Positions 1 to 7,072 of a stretch of DNA of 11,805 bases are shown here, piece by piece. Made by a program: the position numbers and the translations under genes. The notes beneath the pieces were generated by a model. The model was not told where the DNA came from, made no database searches, and was given only the letters and a program-made list of their open reading frames with translations. The DNA lies in assembly GCA_002359495.1 (NCBI GenBank), contig DENB01000078.1:306-12110 (forward strand), written 5' to 3'. This DNA comes from Enterobacteriaceae bacterium UBA2655. Lineage in GTDB: Bacteria > Pseudomonadota > Gammaproteobacteria > Enterobacterales > Enterobacteriaceae. Positions within the stretch are counted from its first letter, which is position 1; each line of letters begins with the position of its first letter.

Positions 1-1
1 T

Positions 2-382
2 ATCGCCTGGCGCAACCTGCGGCTGGTAAACCGTATCGCGGCGATTTACGGCATCGAGCTTGGCTACTTCAGCCGTATTCGGCTGTTCCGGCTGGTGTTG
101 CTGAATATGGCGTTTGCCGGCGCGTCGGAGCTGGTGCGCGAAGTGGGCATGGACTGGATGTCGCAGGATATCGCCGCCCGCCTGTCGGCGCGCGCCGCGC
201 AGGGCATCGGCGCCGGTCTGCTGACGGCGCGCCTCGGCATCAAGTCGATGGAACTCTGTCGGCCGCTTCCCTGGCTGGAAGAGGATAAGCCGCGTCTTGG
301 CGATTTCCGACGCGAGCTGCTCGGCCAGCTGAAAGAGACGCTGCAAAAAAACCGGGTAAAAACCGACCAACCGGCTAAATAA
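2..382 (+). CDS. ycjF: YcjF, DUF697 inner-membrane protein (3' part only)
   Basis: The reading frame is open from the window edge and encodes the last 126 residues, ending in TAA. The residues [20 protein letters not shown] and the following stretch to [21 protein letters not shown] match my memory of the C-terminal half of YcjF (UPF0283/DUF697), an inner-membrane protein of about 350 residues; the N-terminal membrane segments lie outside the window. In E. coli ycjF sits between ycjX (a GTPase-like partner) and tyrR, and the same order is kept here. The molecular function is not established. The tail after about residue 105 of this fragment is polar and lysine-rich, ending in a short charged extension. 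An ATG inside the gene (base 95) is an internal methionine, not the start. The identification rests on recalled similarity plus synteny. Confidence 0.9.
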   Translation: MAWRNLRLVNRIAAIYGIELGYFSRIRLFRLVLLNMAFAGASELVREVGMDWMSQDIAARLSARAAQGIGAGLLTARLGIKSMELCRPLPWLEEDKPRLGDFRRELLGQLKETLQKNRVKTDQPAK

Positions 383-392
383 TGGCGCTTCG

Positions 393-428
393 CTCACCGA
401 TCGGGCTGCTTAATGGCCGATTGGTGAG
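393..428. repeat. Inverted repeat after ycjF (hairpin without U tract)
   Basis: CTCACCGATCGG (393-404) pairs with CCGATTGGTGAG (417-428) through 12 positions with one G-U wobble and a 12-base loop. It starts 11 bases after the ycjF stop. No run of T follows, so it is not a classical intrinsic terminator. It may protect the 3' end of the ycjF mRNA, attenuate read-through into tyrR, or bind a protein. Confidence 0.5.
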
Positions 429-507
429 ATTATCGTCTCGTCCGCAGACTTTATTCGGGATTAACTTTTGTCCTTCCGCTACACTTCCTGTAAAACCGGC
501 GCAGCGC

Positions 508-525
508 TGTCAACATTTCATGACA
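508..525. promoter_or_regulatory. TyrR-box-like operator in front of tyrR
   Basis: TGTCAACATTTCATGACA fits the TyrR box layout TGTAAA-N6-TTTACA: the outer TGT and ACA are exact, and the essential G and C are 14 bases apart. Two inner positions deviate, symmetrically (TGTCAA and ATGACA). It lies 68 bp before the tyrR start codon. E. coli tyrR is known to repress itself mildly, so autoregulation is the natural reading. This is inferred from sequence only. Confidence 0.6.
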
Positions 526-531
526 GAACCC

Positions 532-560
532 TTCTGAGGCGCCGCAAGTTAGCGTATTAT
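532..560 (+). promoter_or_regulatory. Possible tyrR promoter
   Basis: A -10 candidate TATTAT (555-560) lies 17 bases after a weak -35 candidate TTCTGA (532-537). Transcription would begin near 567, giving a short leader with an AAGG ribosome binding site at 582-585. The TyrR-like box at 508-525 sits just upstream of the -35 element. The -35 match is poor. Confidence 0.35.
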
Positions 561-593
561 CACTGAATTCTGATCCTGATTAAGGCCATCGCA

Positions 594-2159
594 ATGCGTT
601 TGGAAATTTTTTGCCAAGACCGTATCGGTCTGGCGCGCGAGCTGCTCGACCTGTTGGTTGCGCGCAATATCGATCTGCGCGGCATTGAGATTGCAGCGCT
701 GGGGCGCATTTACCTCAACTTTTCCTCGCTGGAATTTGAACAGTTCAGCAACCTGATGGCAGAGATTCGCCGCACGCCTGGCGTGACGGATGTGCGTACC
801 GTCGCCTATCTGCCGTCGGAGCGCGAACACCGGGCACTGAGCGCGTTGCTGGTGGCGATGCCGGAACCGGTCTTTTCCATCGATCTGAAAAGCAAAGTGG
901 AGCTGGCGAACCCGGCGGCGCAAAACCTGTTTAACCTCGACGAACAAAAAATGCGCAACCACAGCGCCGGCAGCCTAATTAGCGGCTTCAATTTTCTTCG
1001 CTGGCTGGAGAATGAACAGGTCGACGCGCAGACGCAGCATGTGGTGATTCATGGGCGCGACTTTTTAATGGAAGCGCGGCCGATCTACCTTGCGGCGAGC
1101 GAGGAGCAGGGCGATCAGCCGGTGGGCGCGATGATCATGCTGAAATCCACCGCGCGCATGGGGCGACAGCTGCAAAACCTCACCGTCACCGACGATTCTG
1201 AATTCGACCATATCGTCGCGGTCAGTCCGAAAATGCGTCAGGTGATCGAGCAGGCGCGCAAACTGGCGATGCACGACGCGCCGCTGCTGATCGTCGGCGA
1301 TACTGGCACCGGCAAAGATATGCTGGCGCGCGCCTGCCATCTGCGCAGCGCCCGCGGCAAAAAGCCGTTTCTGGCGCTTAACTGCGCGTCATTGCCGGAC
1401 GATGTCGCCGAAAGCGAACTGTTCGGCCATGCGGCCGGCGCCTATCCCAATGCGCTGGAAGGCAAAAAAGGCTTTTTCGAGCAGGCGAACGGCGGCTCGG
1501 TGCTGCTGGATGAGATTGGCGAGATGTCGCCGCGTATGCAGACCAAACTACTGCGTTTTCTCAATGACGGCACTTTCCGCCGCGTCGGCGAGGAGCACGA
1601 AGTTCATGTCGACGTGCGGGTGATCTGCGCCACGCAGAAAAACCTGATTGAGCTGGTGCAGCGCGGCGAGTTTCGCGAAGACCTTTTCTATCGTCTCAAT
1701 GTCCTGACGCTCAACCTGCCGCCGCTGCGCGAGCGTCCGCAGGATATCCTGCCGCTGACCGAGATGTTCGTGGCGCGCTTCGCCGATGAGCAGGGCGTAC
1801 CGCGCCCGCGTCTGGCGCCGCAGTTGAATGCGTTTCTGACGCGCTACGGCTGGCCCGGCAACGTGCGGCAGCTGAAGAACGCCCTGTATCGCGCCCTGAC
1901 GCAGCTGGAAGGCTACGAGCTGCGCCCGCAGGATATCGTTTTGCCTGAGCTGGCGCTGGACGTCTCTCTGGGTGACGAAGCGATGGAAGGCTCGCTGGAT
2001 GAGATTACCAGCCGCTTCGAGCGTTCGGTGCTGACAAAGCTCTATCTCTCTTATCCCAGCACGCGCAAGCTGGCGAAGCGCCTTGGCGTTTCGCATACGG
2101 CGATCGCCAATAAGCTGCGCGAATACGGCCTGAGCCAGAAAAAGGCGGAGAAGGAATAG
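594..2159 (+). CDS. tyrR: TyrR, aromatic amino acid transcriptional regulator
   Basis: DNA-binding regulator that, with tyrosine, phenylalanine or tryptophan, represses or activates genes for aromatic amino acid synthesis and uptake. The 521 residues show an N-terminal ACT domain (about 1-75), a PAS domain (about 80-190), and an AAA+ domain of the bacterial enhancer-binding class. That domain has Walker A GDTGTGKD at 235-242, Walker B with D306-E307, and an FREDLFYRLN segment at 360-369. A C-terminal Fis-like helix-turn-helix lies around 490-511 (RKLAKRLGVSHTAIANKLRE). The loop where sigma-54 activators carry GAFTGA reads GAYPNA (282-287), so contact with sigma-54 is not expected; TyrR is known to work with sigma-70. 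The ATG at 594 begins MRLEIFCQDRIGL, as in the family. The gene stands alone, with its own terminator and a likely autoregulatory box. Confidence 0.97.
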   Translation: MRLEIFCQDRIGLARELLDLLVARNIDLRGIEIAALGRIYLNFSSLEFEQFSNLMAEIRRTPGVTDVRTVAYLPSEREHRALSALLVAMPEPVFSIDLKSKVELANPAAQNLFNLDEQKMRNHSAGSLISGFNFLRWLENEQVDAQTQHVVIHGRDFLMEARPIYLAASEEQGDQPVGAMIMLKSTARMGRQLQNLTVTDDSEFDHIVAVSPKMRQVIEQARKLAMHDAPLLIVGDTGTGKDMLARACHLRSARGKKPFLALNCASLPDDVAESELFGHAAGAYPNALEGKKGFFEQANGGSVLLDEIGEMSPRMQTKLLRFLNDGTFRRVGEEHEVHVDVRVICATQKNLIELVQRGEFREDLFYRLNVLTLNLPPLRERPQDILPLTEMFVARFADEQGVPRPRLAPQLNAFLTRYGWPGNVRQLKNALYRALTQLEGYELRPQDIVLPELALDVSLGDEAMEGSLDEITSRFERSVLTKLYLSYPSTRKLAKRLGVSHTAIANKLREYGLSQKKAEKE

Positions 2160-2190
2160 CGCGAGAGCGTCTTTTCGCACCCTGAGAGCG

Positions 2191-2224
2191 GCGCGCGGAT
2201 AACCCGGTTATCCGCGCGTTTTTT
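2191..2224 (+). terminator. Intrinsic terminator of tyrR
   Basis: CGCGCGGATAAC (2192-2203) pairs perfectly with GTTATCCGCGCG (2207-2218) around a 3-base loop, followed by six T (2219-2224). It starts 32 bases after the tyrR stop. The end of the T run contains the stop codon of the tpx remnant on the opposite strand. Confidence 0.92.
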
Positions 2225-2369
2225 ATTTCAGCGCGGCGGCGTAATCCGACTCCCTGGCGATTTCATTCATCAGGGCTTGTCCTGTTCGCCCGGCATAATC
2301 GCCATTCCCACGCCATAATCCTGTTTAGATAAAAACGGGATTACCCTGAAAATGGGCCGGGTGAGACAT
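2223..2369 (-). pseudogene. tpx: tpx remnant: thiol peroxidase with the middle deleted
   Basis: Tpx is a periplasm-associated, thioredoxin-dependent 2-Cys peroxidase of about 168 residues. On the minus strand from 2369 the frame reads MSHPAHFQGNPVFI followed by a stop. E. coli Tpx begins, as I recall, MSQTVHFQGNPVTV, so 9 of 14 residues agree, including HFQGNPV. In the same frame the final residues read ALMNEIARESDYAAALK and stop, close to the Tpx C-terminus (QLVDEITTEPDYEAALAVLKA as I recall). Both ends lie on the expected strand, and E. coli tpx occupies this spot between tyrR and ycjG. Only 49 codons remain of about 169. The catalytic cysteines are gone and an in-frame TAA follows codon 14, so no peroxidase can be made. 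About 360 bp appear to have been lost. A whole copy elsewhere in the genome cannot be excluded. Confidence 0.8.
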
Positions 2370-2507
2370 AAAGAGACTTTTTTCATCATAATTACCTGAC
2401 GACGAGATTCGCCAGGGCAAGTATCAGCGCTATTTTATGACATAGTTATGAAGGGATAACGATAGCAGGCGATGAGATCGTACCCGCGCTTTCAACAAGG
2501 AGTTTCC
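2370..2507. other. Intergenic region between tpx remnant and ycjG
   Basis: This 138-bp, comparatively AT-rich stretch should hold the former tpx promoter and the ycjG promoter. TATTTT at 2431-2436 is a possible -10 for ycjG, but I could not pair it with a good -35. An AAGGAG at 2498-2503 is the ycjG ribosome binding site. No other gene is supported. Confidence 0.5.
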
Positions 2508-3494
2508 ATGAGAAGGGTAAAATGTTATCCCGAAGCCTGGCCGCTGCATTCCCCGTTCGTCATTGCGCGCGGCAGCCGTAACGAAGTCAACGTGGTGGTG
2601 GTAGAGCTGGAGGAAGATGGCCTGAAAGGCGTCGGCGAAGGCACGCCTTACGCGCGCTACGGCGAAAGCGAGGCGTCAGTGCTGGCTCAGATCGCGTCGG
2701 TACTGCCGGCGCTTGAGCAGGGCATGACGCGCGAGGCGCTGCAACAGGCGCTGCCGGCGGGCGCCGCGCGCAACGCGATAGATTGCGCGCTGTGGGATCT
2801 GGCGGCCCGACGGCAGCAGCAGACGCTCTGGCAGCAAACCGCCACGCCGATGCCTGCGCGTATCGTGACGGCGCAAACCGTCAGTATCGACGCCCCGGAA
2901 GCGATGGCCAGCAGCGCGCTGGCGCTGTGGGAGAATGGCGCGACCTTACTGAAAATCAAGCTGGACGATAGCTTCATTACCGAAAGGCTGATGGCGATCC
3001 GCGCCGCCGTTCCCGCCGCCACGCTTATCGTCGACGCCAATGAAACCTGGCAGCCGGAGGGGCTGGCCGCGCGCTGTCAGCTGCTGGCTGATCTGCGCGT
3101 CGCCATGCTGGAGCAGCCTCTGCCGGCGCAGCAGGATGAGGCGCTGGCGAATTTTATCCATCCGCTGCCGATCTGCGCCGATGAAAGCTGCCATACGCGC
3201 GCCAGCCTGCCGGCGCTGAAGGGGCGATACGAGTTGGTCAACATCAAGTTGGACAAGACCGGCGGACTGACGGAGGCGCTGGCGCTGGCCGACGCCGCCC
3301 GCGCGGCGGGCTTTGATCTTATGTTGGGCTGTATGCTCTGCACCTCCCGCGCCATCTATCCGGCGTTGCCGCTGGCCGCGCGGGCGCGCTTCGCCGATCT
3401 CGACGGACCGACCTGGCTGGCGGTCGATGTCGAGCCCGCCGTGCCCTTTGCCTGCGGCGCGATCCGGCTTACGCCTGCCAGCGCAGCAGGTTAA
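2508..3494 (+). CDS. ycjG: YcjG, L-Ala-D/L-Glu epimerase
   Basis: Cytoplasmic enolase-superfamily enzyme that interconverts L-Ala-D-Glu and L-Ala-L-Glu, letting the dipeptide from recycled murein be hydrolysed as a nutrient. The 328 residues have the muconate-lactonizing-subgroup layout. The KxK pair is K149 and K151 (LLKIKLD), the magnesium ligands are D176 (IVDANE), E202 (MLEQP) and D225 (ICADES), and the second catalytic lysine is K247 (NIKLDKTGG). The numbering agrees with the E. coli enzyme as I remember it. I chose the ATG at 2508 because AAGGAG ends 4 bases before it and the protein then begins MRRVKCYPEAWPLHSPFV as in the family. An upstream in-frame ATG at 2472 would add 12 unmatched residues. 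The 3' end overlaps the convergent mpaA by 26 bp. All key residues are intact. Confidence 0.95.
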   Translation: MRRVKCYPEAWPLHSPFVIARGSRNEVNVVVVELEEDGLKGVGEGTPYARYGESEASVLAQIASVLPALEQGMTREALQQALPAGAARNAIDCALWDLAARRQQQTLWQQTATPMPARIVTAQTVSIDAPEAMASSALALWENGATLLKIKLDDSFITERLMAIRAAVPAATLIVDANETWQPEGLAARCQLLADLRVAMLEQPLPAQQDEALANFIHPLPICADESCHTRASLPALKGRYELVNIKLDKTGGLTEALALADAARAAGFDLMLGCMLCTSRAIYPALPLAARARFADLDGPTWLAVDVEPAVPFACGAIRLTPASAAG

Positions 3495-4176
3495 TCATCG
3501 CCTCAAGGTAACGTTCCGTCGCCTCATCTACGGAGAGGAACGGCATTTCCGCAGTGATGCAGGGCAGGCTCAAATCGTTGCACCAGCTGCCGAACGAGCC
3601 GGGCGTCGCATAGCCCACGCTGCTTACCAGCGGCAGATCGGTCTGCTCCGCCAGCCAGCGGCCGAGAGGGCTGGCATGGGGGTCGTCAATGCAGGCTAAA
3701 GGTTCGTGCCAGCTGACGACCCACTGCGGCTTTAGCTGATGGATCAGCGCGCAAAGCGCGGCGGTTTCCGGTTCGGAGGCGGGATGCGCGCCGGCAGAGA
3801 GCCGCACGTCGCGCTCCCCGGCCAAGCTGTTCCATCGGTAAACCGTATCGCCGCTGCGCCAGTTGGCGGCGGGAAAATTGCGGTTGAGGTCGACGCCCCG
3901 GGCGTTGGCGCGCAGGCCCAGCTGACAGCCGTCAGGATTGACCGCCAGCACTACATGATGGCGGCGCAGGTTGTCCGGCAGGGTGCGCATCGCGGCGGAG
4001 AGGGCGGCGATAGAGGCATTCTCGTCGCCATGGGTGCCGGCCAGAATCAGGCCGCTCTCGCGATCCGCCCGCGGCGCCGGAAACCAGAGCAGCGGCGCCC
4101 CCAGCTGCGAGGTTCCGTATGTTTGCCAGCTCGCACCCAGTTTGCCGCGCAGCGGGCGCGGATGTAACAGTGACAT
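3469..4176 (-). CDS. mpaA: MpaA, murein peptide amidase A
   Basis: Zinc carboxypeptidase of the M14 family that hydrolyses the gamma-D-Glu-meso-diaminopimelate bond in murein tripeptide in the cytoplasm, giving L-Ala-D-Glu (the YcjG substrate) and diaminopimelate. The 235 residues show the zinc motif HGDE (H49, E52), the third ligand H157 (SWHEPL), the substrate-binding segment GVDLNRNFP around N98-R99, and the catalytic glutamate E210 (ITAEMPF). There is no signal peptide, in keeping with a cytoplasmic enzyme. I chose the ATG at 4176 because AAGGA lies 7 bases upstream. A frame-extending ATG at 4248 would add 24 residues with no family counterpart as I recall it. The gene converges with and overlaps ycjG and diverges from mppA, so the three form one recycling group. 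Confidence 0.94.
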   Translation of the reverse strand: MSLLHPRPLRGKLGASWQTYGTSQLGAPLLWFPAPRADRESGLILAGTHGDENASIAALSAAMRTLPDNLRRHHVVLAVNPDGCQLGLRANARGVDLNRNFPAANWRSGDTVYRWNSLAGERDVRLSAGAHPASEPETAALCALIHQLKPQWVVSWHEPLACIDDPHASPLGRWLAEQTDLPLVSSVGYATPGSFGSWCNDLSLPCITAEMPFLSVDEATERYLEAMINLLRWQA

Positions 4177-4267
4177 AGGCTCATCCTTTATAACGTTTTT
4201 AATCAAACTAGCGGAAAAGCGCGCCGCGGAAAATAGCGCTTTACCCATTCGGAATTTGCGTTACAGT

Positions 4268-4283
4268 GCCGAAAGGATTCGGC
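4268..4283. repeat. Perfect inverted repeat upstream of mppA
   Basis: GCCGAA (4268-4273) and TTCGGC (4278-4283) pair around AGGA in the 164-bp divergent region between mpaA and mppA. It could be an operator for both genes or a hairpin in the mppA leader. In E. coli the LysR-type PgrR controls this group; whether this repeat has any link to it is unknown. Confidence 0.4.
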
Positions 4284-4340
4284 CTGTAAACCGTCGGAAA
4301 AGCCAGACGCCATATCGCCCTGTGGGTTTGAGGATAGCTC

Positions 4341-5960
4341 ATGAAGAGAATTTTTCGCGCTACGCTGTGCGCGCTGCCGCTGGTCAGCGCCGCGACGCCC
4401 GTGCTTGCCGCCGACCTGCCGCCAGGCGCGCAGCTGGCCGCCAGACAGGAGATCGTTCGACATATCAAAGATGAGCCCGCCTCGCTTGATCCGGCCAAAG
4501 CGGTGGGCCTGCCTGAGATTCAGGTGATCCGCGATCTGTTCGAAGGACTGACCAATCAGGACACCAAAGGCAACATCGTGCCTGGCGTGGCGCAGAGCTG
4601 GCGCAGCAGCGACAACAAAACCTGGATTTTTACCCTGCGCGACAACGCGCGCTGGTCGAACGGCGAGCCGGTGACGGCGCAGGATTTTGTTTACAGCTGG
4701 CAGCGGCTGGTCGACCCGAAAAATAGCTCGCCTTTCGCCTGGTTCGCCGCCCTCAGCGGCATGCAGAATGCAGATGCGATCGTCAAAGGCGAGATGAGCG
4801 CGGACAAGCTCGGCGTCAGCGCGCAAGACGCGACCCATCTGATCGTCACCTTAACGCGCCCGGTGCCTTATTTCCCCAGCCTGGCGGCCAATTTCGCGCT
4901 GTTTCCGGTGCCGCAAAAGACGCTGGCTGAAAAGGGCGCTGACTGGGTCAAACCGGGCAACCTGGTGGGCAACGGCGCTTATCAGTTGCAGGAGAGGGTG
5001 GTGAACGAAAAAATCGTGCTGGCGCGCAATAAGCACTACTGGGATGACGCCCGCTCCGTGCTGACCAAAGTCACCTTTGTTCCGATCAACGAAGAGTCGA
5101 GCGCCACCAAACGTTACCGGGCGGGCGATATCGATATCACCGAATCTTTCCCGAAACAGATGTACGGGCTGCTGAAAAAGAGCCTGCCGGGCGAAGTTTA
5201 TACGCCCGATCAGCTCGGCACCTACTACTATGCCTTCAATACCCAAAAAGGGCCGACCGCCGATGCGCGCGTACGGCGGGCGCTCTCCTGGAGCATCGAT
5301 CGCCGCATCATCGCGGAAAAAGTGCTGGGCACCGGCGAAAAACCGGCCTGGCGCTTTACCCCGGACGTCACGGCGGGTTTCAGGCCGCAGCCTTCGTTTT
5401 TACAGCAGCATACTCAGCAGGAGCTGAACGCCCAGGCGAAAGCGATGCTGGCCGCCGCTGGCTACGGCCCGACCAAACCTTTGCGCCTGACGCTGCTCTA
5501 CAACACCTCGGAGAATCACCAAAAGATCGCCGTTGCGGTCGCCTCAATGTGGAAAAAGAACCTGGGCGCGCAGGTCCGGCTGCAAAATCAGGAGTGGAAA
5601 ACCTATATCGACAGCCGCAACAGCGGGAATTTCGACGTGATCCGCGCCTCTTGGGTTGGCGACTACAACGAGCCCTCTACCTTTCTCAGCCTGTTAACCC
5701 GCAGCCATAGCGGCAATATCGCCCGGTTCAGCAGCAGCGACTACGACGCCGTGCTGGCCAAAGCGAGCACGGAGACTAACGACGAAGCGCGCAATAATGA
5801 TTACAACCGCGCGGAGCAAATCATCGCCGATCAGGCGCCCATCGCGCCGATCTACCAGTACACCAATGGCCGTCTGATCAAGCCGTGGGTGAAAGGCTAT
5901 CCCATTACCAACCCGGAAGATGTCGCCTACAGCCGCGAGCTGTGGATTGAGAAACATTGA
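4341..5960 (+). CDS. mppA: MppA, periplasmic murein tripeptide-binding protein
   Basis: Solute-binding protein (family 5, OppA-like) that captures L-Ala-gamma-D-Glu-meso-diaminopimelate in the periplasm and hands it to the oligopeptide permease membrane components for uptake. The 539-residue length is normal for the family (about 537 in E. coli as I recall). Residues 1-23 form a signal peptide (MKRIF start, hydrophobic core, cleavage after VLA). Family stretches include HIKDEPASLDPAKAVGLPE near residue 41, SWQRLVDPKNSSPFAW, LGTYYYAFNTQKGPTAD and WVGDYNEPSTFLSLL. The YxYSWQRL and NTQKGPTADxRVR segments and the closing PEDVAYSRELW match MppA more closely than OppA from memory. The ATG is supported by GAGGA 6 bases upstream. 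Neighbouring mpaA and ycjG process the imported peptide. A candidate terminator follows. Confidence 0.94.
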   Translation: MKRIFRATLCALPLVSAATPVLAADLPPGAQLAARQEIVRHIKDEPASLDPAKAVGLPEIQVIRDLFEGLTNQDTKGNIVPGVAQSWRSSDNKTWIFTLRDNARWSNGEPVTAQDFVYSWQRLVDPKNSSPFAWFAALSGMQNADAIVKGEMSADKLGVSAQDATHLIVTLTRPVPYFPSLAANFALFPVPQKTLAEKGADWVKPGNLVGNGAYQLQERVVNEKIVLARNKHYWDDARSVLTKVTFVPINEESSATKRYRAGDIDITESFPKQMYGLLKKSLPGEVYTPDQLGTYYYAFNTQKGPTADARVRRALSWSIDRRIIAEKVLGTGEKPAWRFTPDVTAGFRPQPSFLQQHTQQELNAQAKAMLAAAGYGPTKPLRLTLLYNTSENHQKIAVAVASMWKKNLGAQVRLQNQEWKTYIDSRNSGNFDVIRASWVGDYNEPSTFLSLLTRSHSGNIARFSSSDYDAVLAKASTETNDEARNNDYNRAEQIIADQAPIAPIYQYTNGRLIKPWVKGYPITNPEDVAYSRELWIEKH

Positions 5961-5963
5961 GTC

Positions 5964-6002
5964 GCGGTGGCCCGTTATGCCAGGCCGCCATCCGCTATTT
6001 TT
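5964..6002 (+). terminator. Probable terminator of mppA
   Basis: GCGGTGGC (5964-5971) pairs with GCCATCCGC (5987-5995), 8 base pairs with one bulged T, directly followed by TATTTTT. It begins 4 bases after the mppA stop. The bulge and short U tract make it weaker than the tyrR terminator. Confidence 0.55.
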
Positions 6003-6074
6003 GCTTACAGCCTGTTGATTGCAAGCGTTTGAGTCCACGTTAAACTGTATTGATTTGCTAACTGAGGCGAGTTT

Positions 6075-7058
6075 GTGAAGGTTATTGAAGGTAAAGCGCT
6101 CCAGATCTCCGATGCCATTATTGCCTGCCAGCTCGACGGCAAGGGTGGCGTTCTTCCCCTCGACAATGAAGATGTCATCCATTGCGAACGCCCGTGCTGG
6201 CTTCATCTGAATTACACGCATCAGCAAAGCGCCGAATGGCTGCAGTCGACGCCGCTGATCCCCGATGCGGTGCGCGACGCGCTGGCAGGCGACAGCATGC
6301 GTCCGCGCGTTACCCGTCTTGGCGACGGCTTTATGATTGTGCTGCGCAGCGTCAACCACAACAGCGATTCGCGGCCGGATCAGCTGGTGGCGATGCGCGT
6401 ATTCATCAATGACAAGCTGATCGTTTCAACGCGACGCCGTAAGGTTTACGCTATCGACGAAGTGCTGACCGAACTGCAGAACGGCAACGGGCCGGTGGAT
6501 GGCGGCAGCTGGCTGGTGGATGTCTGTGATACGCTCACCGACCACGCCAGCGAATTTATCGAAGAGCTGCACGATAAAATTATCGAACTGGAAGATACGC
6601 TGCTCGATCAGCGTGTTCCGCCACGCGGCGAGCTGGCGCTGCTGCGCAAGCAGCTGATCGTGATGCGTCGCTACATGGCGCCGCAGCGCGACGTCTATTC
6701 ACGCCTCGCCAGCGAAAAACTGGGCTGGATGGATGACGACGAACGCCGCCGTATGCAGGAGATCGCCGACCGGCTGGGCCGCGGGCTGGACGATCTCGAC
6801 GCGGGCGTGGCGCGCACCGCCGTGCTGTCGGATGAAATTGCCTCGGTAATGGCGGAAGCGATGAACCGCCGCACCTATACCATGTCGCTGCTGGCGATGG
6901 TTTTCCTGCCGACGACGTTCCTGACCGGACTCTTTGGCGTTAACCTCGGCGGCATTCCCGGCGGCGAGTGGCGTTACGGCTTTAGCCTGTTTTGCCTGCT
7001 GCTGATGACGCTGGTGCTGGGCGTGGCGTGGTGGCTGAAGCGGCGCAGATGGCTTTGA
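6075..7058 (+). CDS. zntB: ZntB, zinc transporter (CorA superfamily)
   Basis: Inner-membrane pentameric zinc transporter of the 2-TM-GxN (CorA) superfamily. It was first described as a zinc exporter; later structural work suggests proton-driven uptake. The 327 residues equal the E. coli length as I recall it. A long cytoplasmic funnel domain (about 1-265) contains [18 protein letters not shown] and the helix [20 protein letters not shown]. Two membrane helices follow, at about 268-288 and 302-321. The family signature at the end of TM1 is GVN (288-290) instead of GMN, typical of ZntB, and is followed by LGGIPGG. The start is GTG: the in-frame codon four positions upstream is TGA (6063-6065), no ATG lies between, and GAGG (6064-6067) sits 7 bases before the GTG. 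In this window it directly follows mppA; in E. coli many genes separate them. Confidence 0.95.
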   Translation: MKVIEGKALQISDAIIACQLDGKGGVLPLDNEDVIHCERPCWLHLNYTHQQSAEWLQSTPLIPDAVRDALAGDSMRPRVTRLGDGFMIVLRSVNHNSDSRPDQLVAMRVFINDKLIVSTRRRKVYAIDEVLTELQNGNGPVDGGSWLVDVCDTLTDHASEFIEELHDKIIELEDTLLDQRVPPRGELALLRKQLIVMRRYMAPQRDVYSRLASEKLGWMDDDERRRMQEIADRLGRGLDDLDAGVARTAVLSDEIASVMAEAMNRRTYTMSLLAMVFLPTTFLTGLFGVNLGGIPGGEWRYGFSLFCLLLMTLVLGVAWWLKRRRWL

Positions 7059-7072
7059 CCCGGCGCGCTTGA

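Noticed and set aside
489..506. TGTAAA at 489 as a first TyrR box half
   Set aside because: The bases six positions later (GCAGCG) do not resemble TTTACA; the palindrome at 508-525 is a much better candidate.
549..962. Minus-strand ORF of 137 codons opposite tyrR
   Set aside because: It is a shadow of the tyrR frame, rich in R/Q/H as expected from the antisense of GC-rich coding DNA, with no ribosome binding site.
1548..2180. Minus-strand ORF of 210 codons opposite the tyrR 3' half
   Set aside because: Antisense frame of the conserved AAA+ and HTH region; its start lies next to the tyrR terminator and its composition is arginine/glutamine-rich with no family features.
2472..2507. Longer ycjG start adding 12 residues
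   Set aside because: The ATG at 2472 has no ribosome binding site, and the extra residues have no match in the family; AAGGAG before 2508 decides the start.
3739..4167. Plus-strand ORF opposite mpaA
   Set aside because: mpaA has all catalytic residues on the other strand; this frame is its antisense shadow.
4203..4838. Minus-strand ORF of 211 codons opposite the mppA 5' part
   Set aside because: It crosses the mppA start and divergent region, and the mppA frame clearly codes for a binding protein.
5694..6359. Minus-strand ORF spanning the mppA end and zntB start
   Set aside because: It runs antisense through two well-supported genes and a terminator and has no recognisable features.
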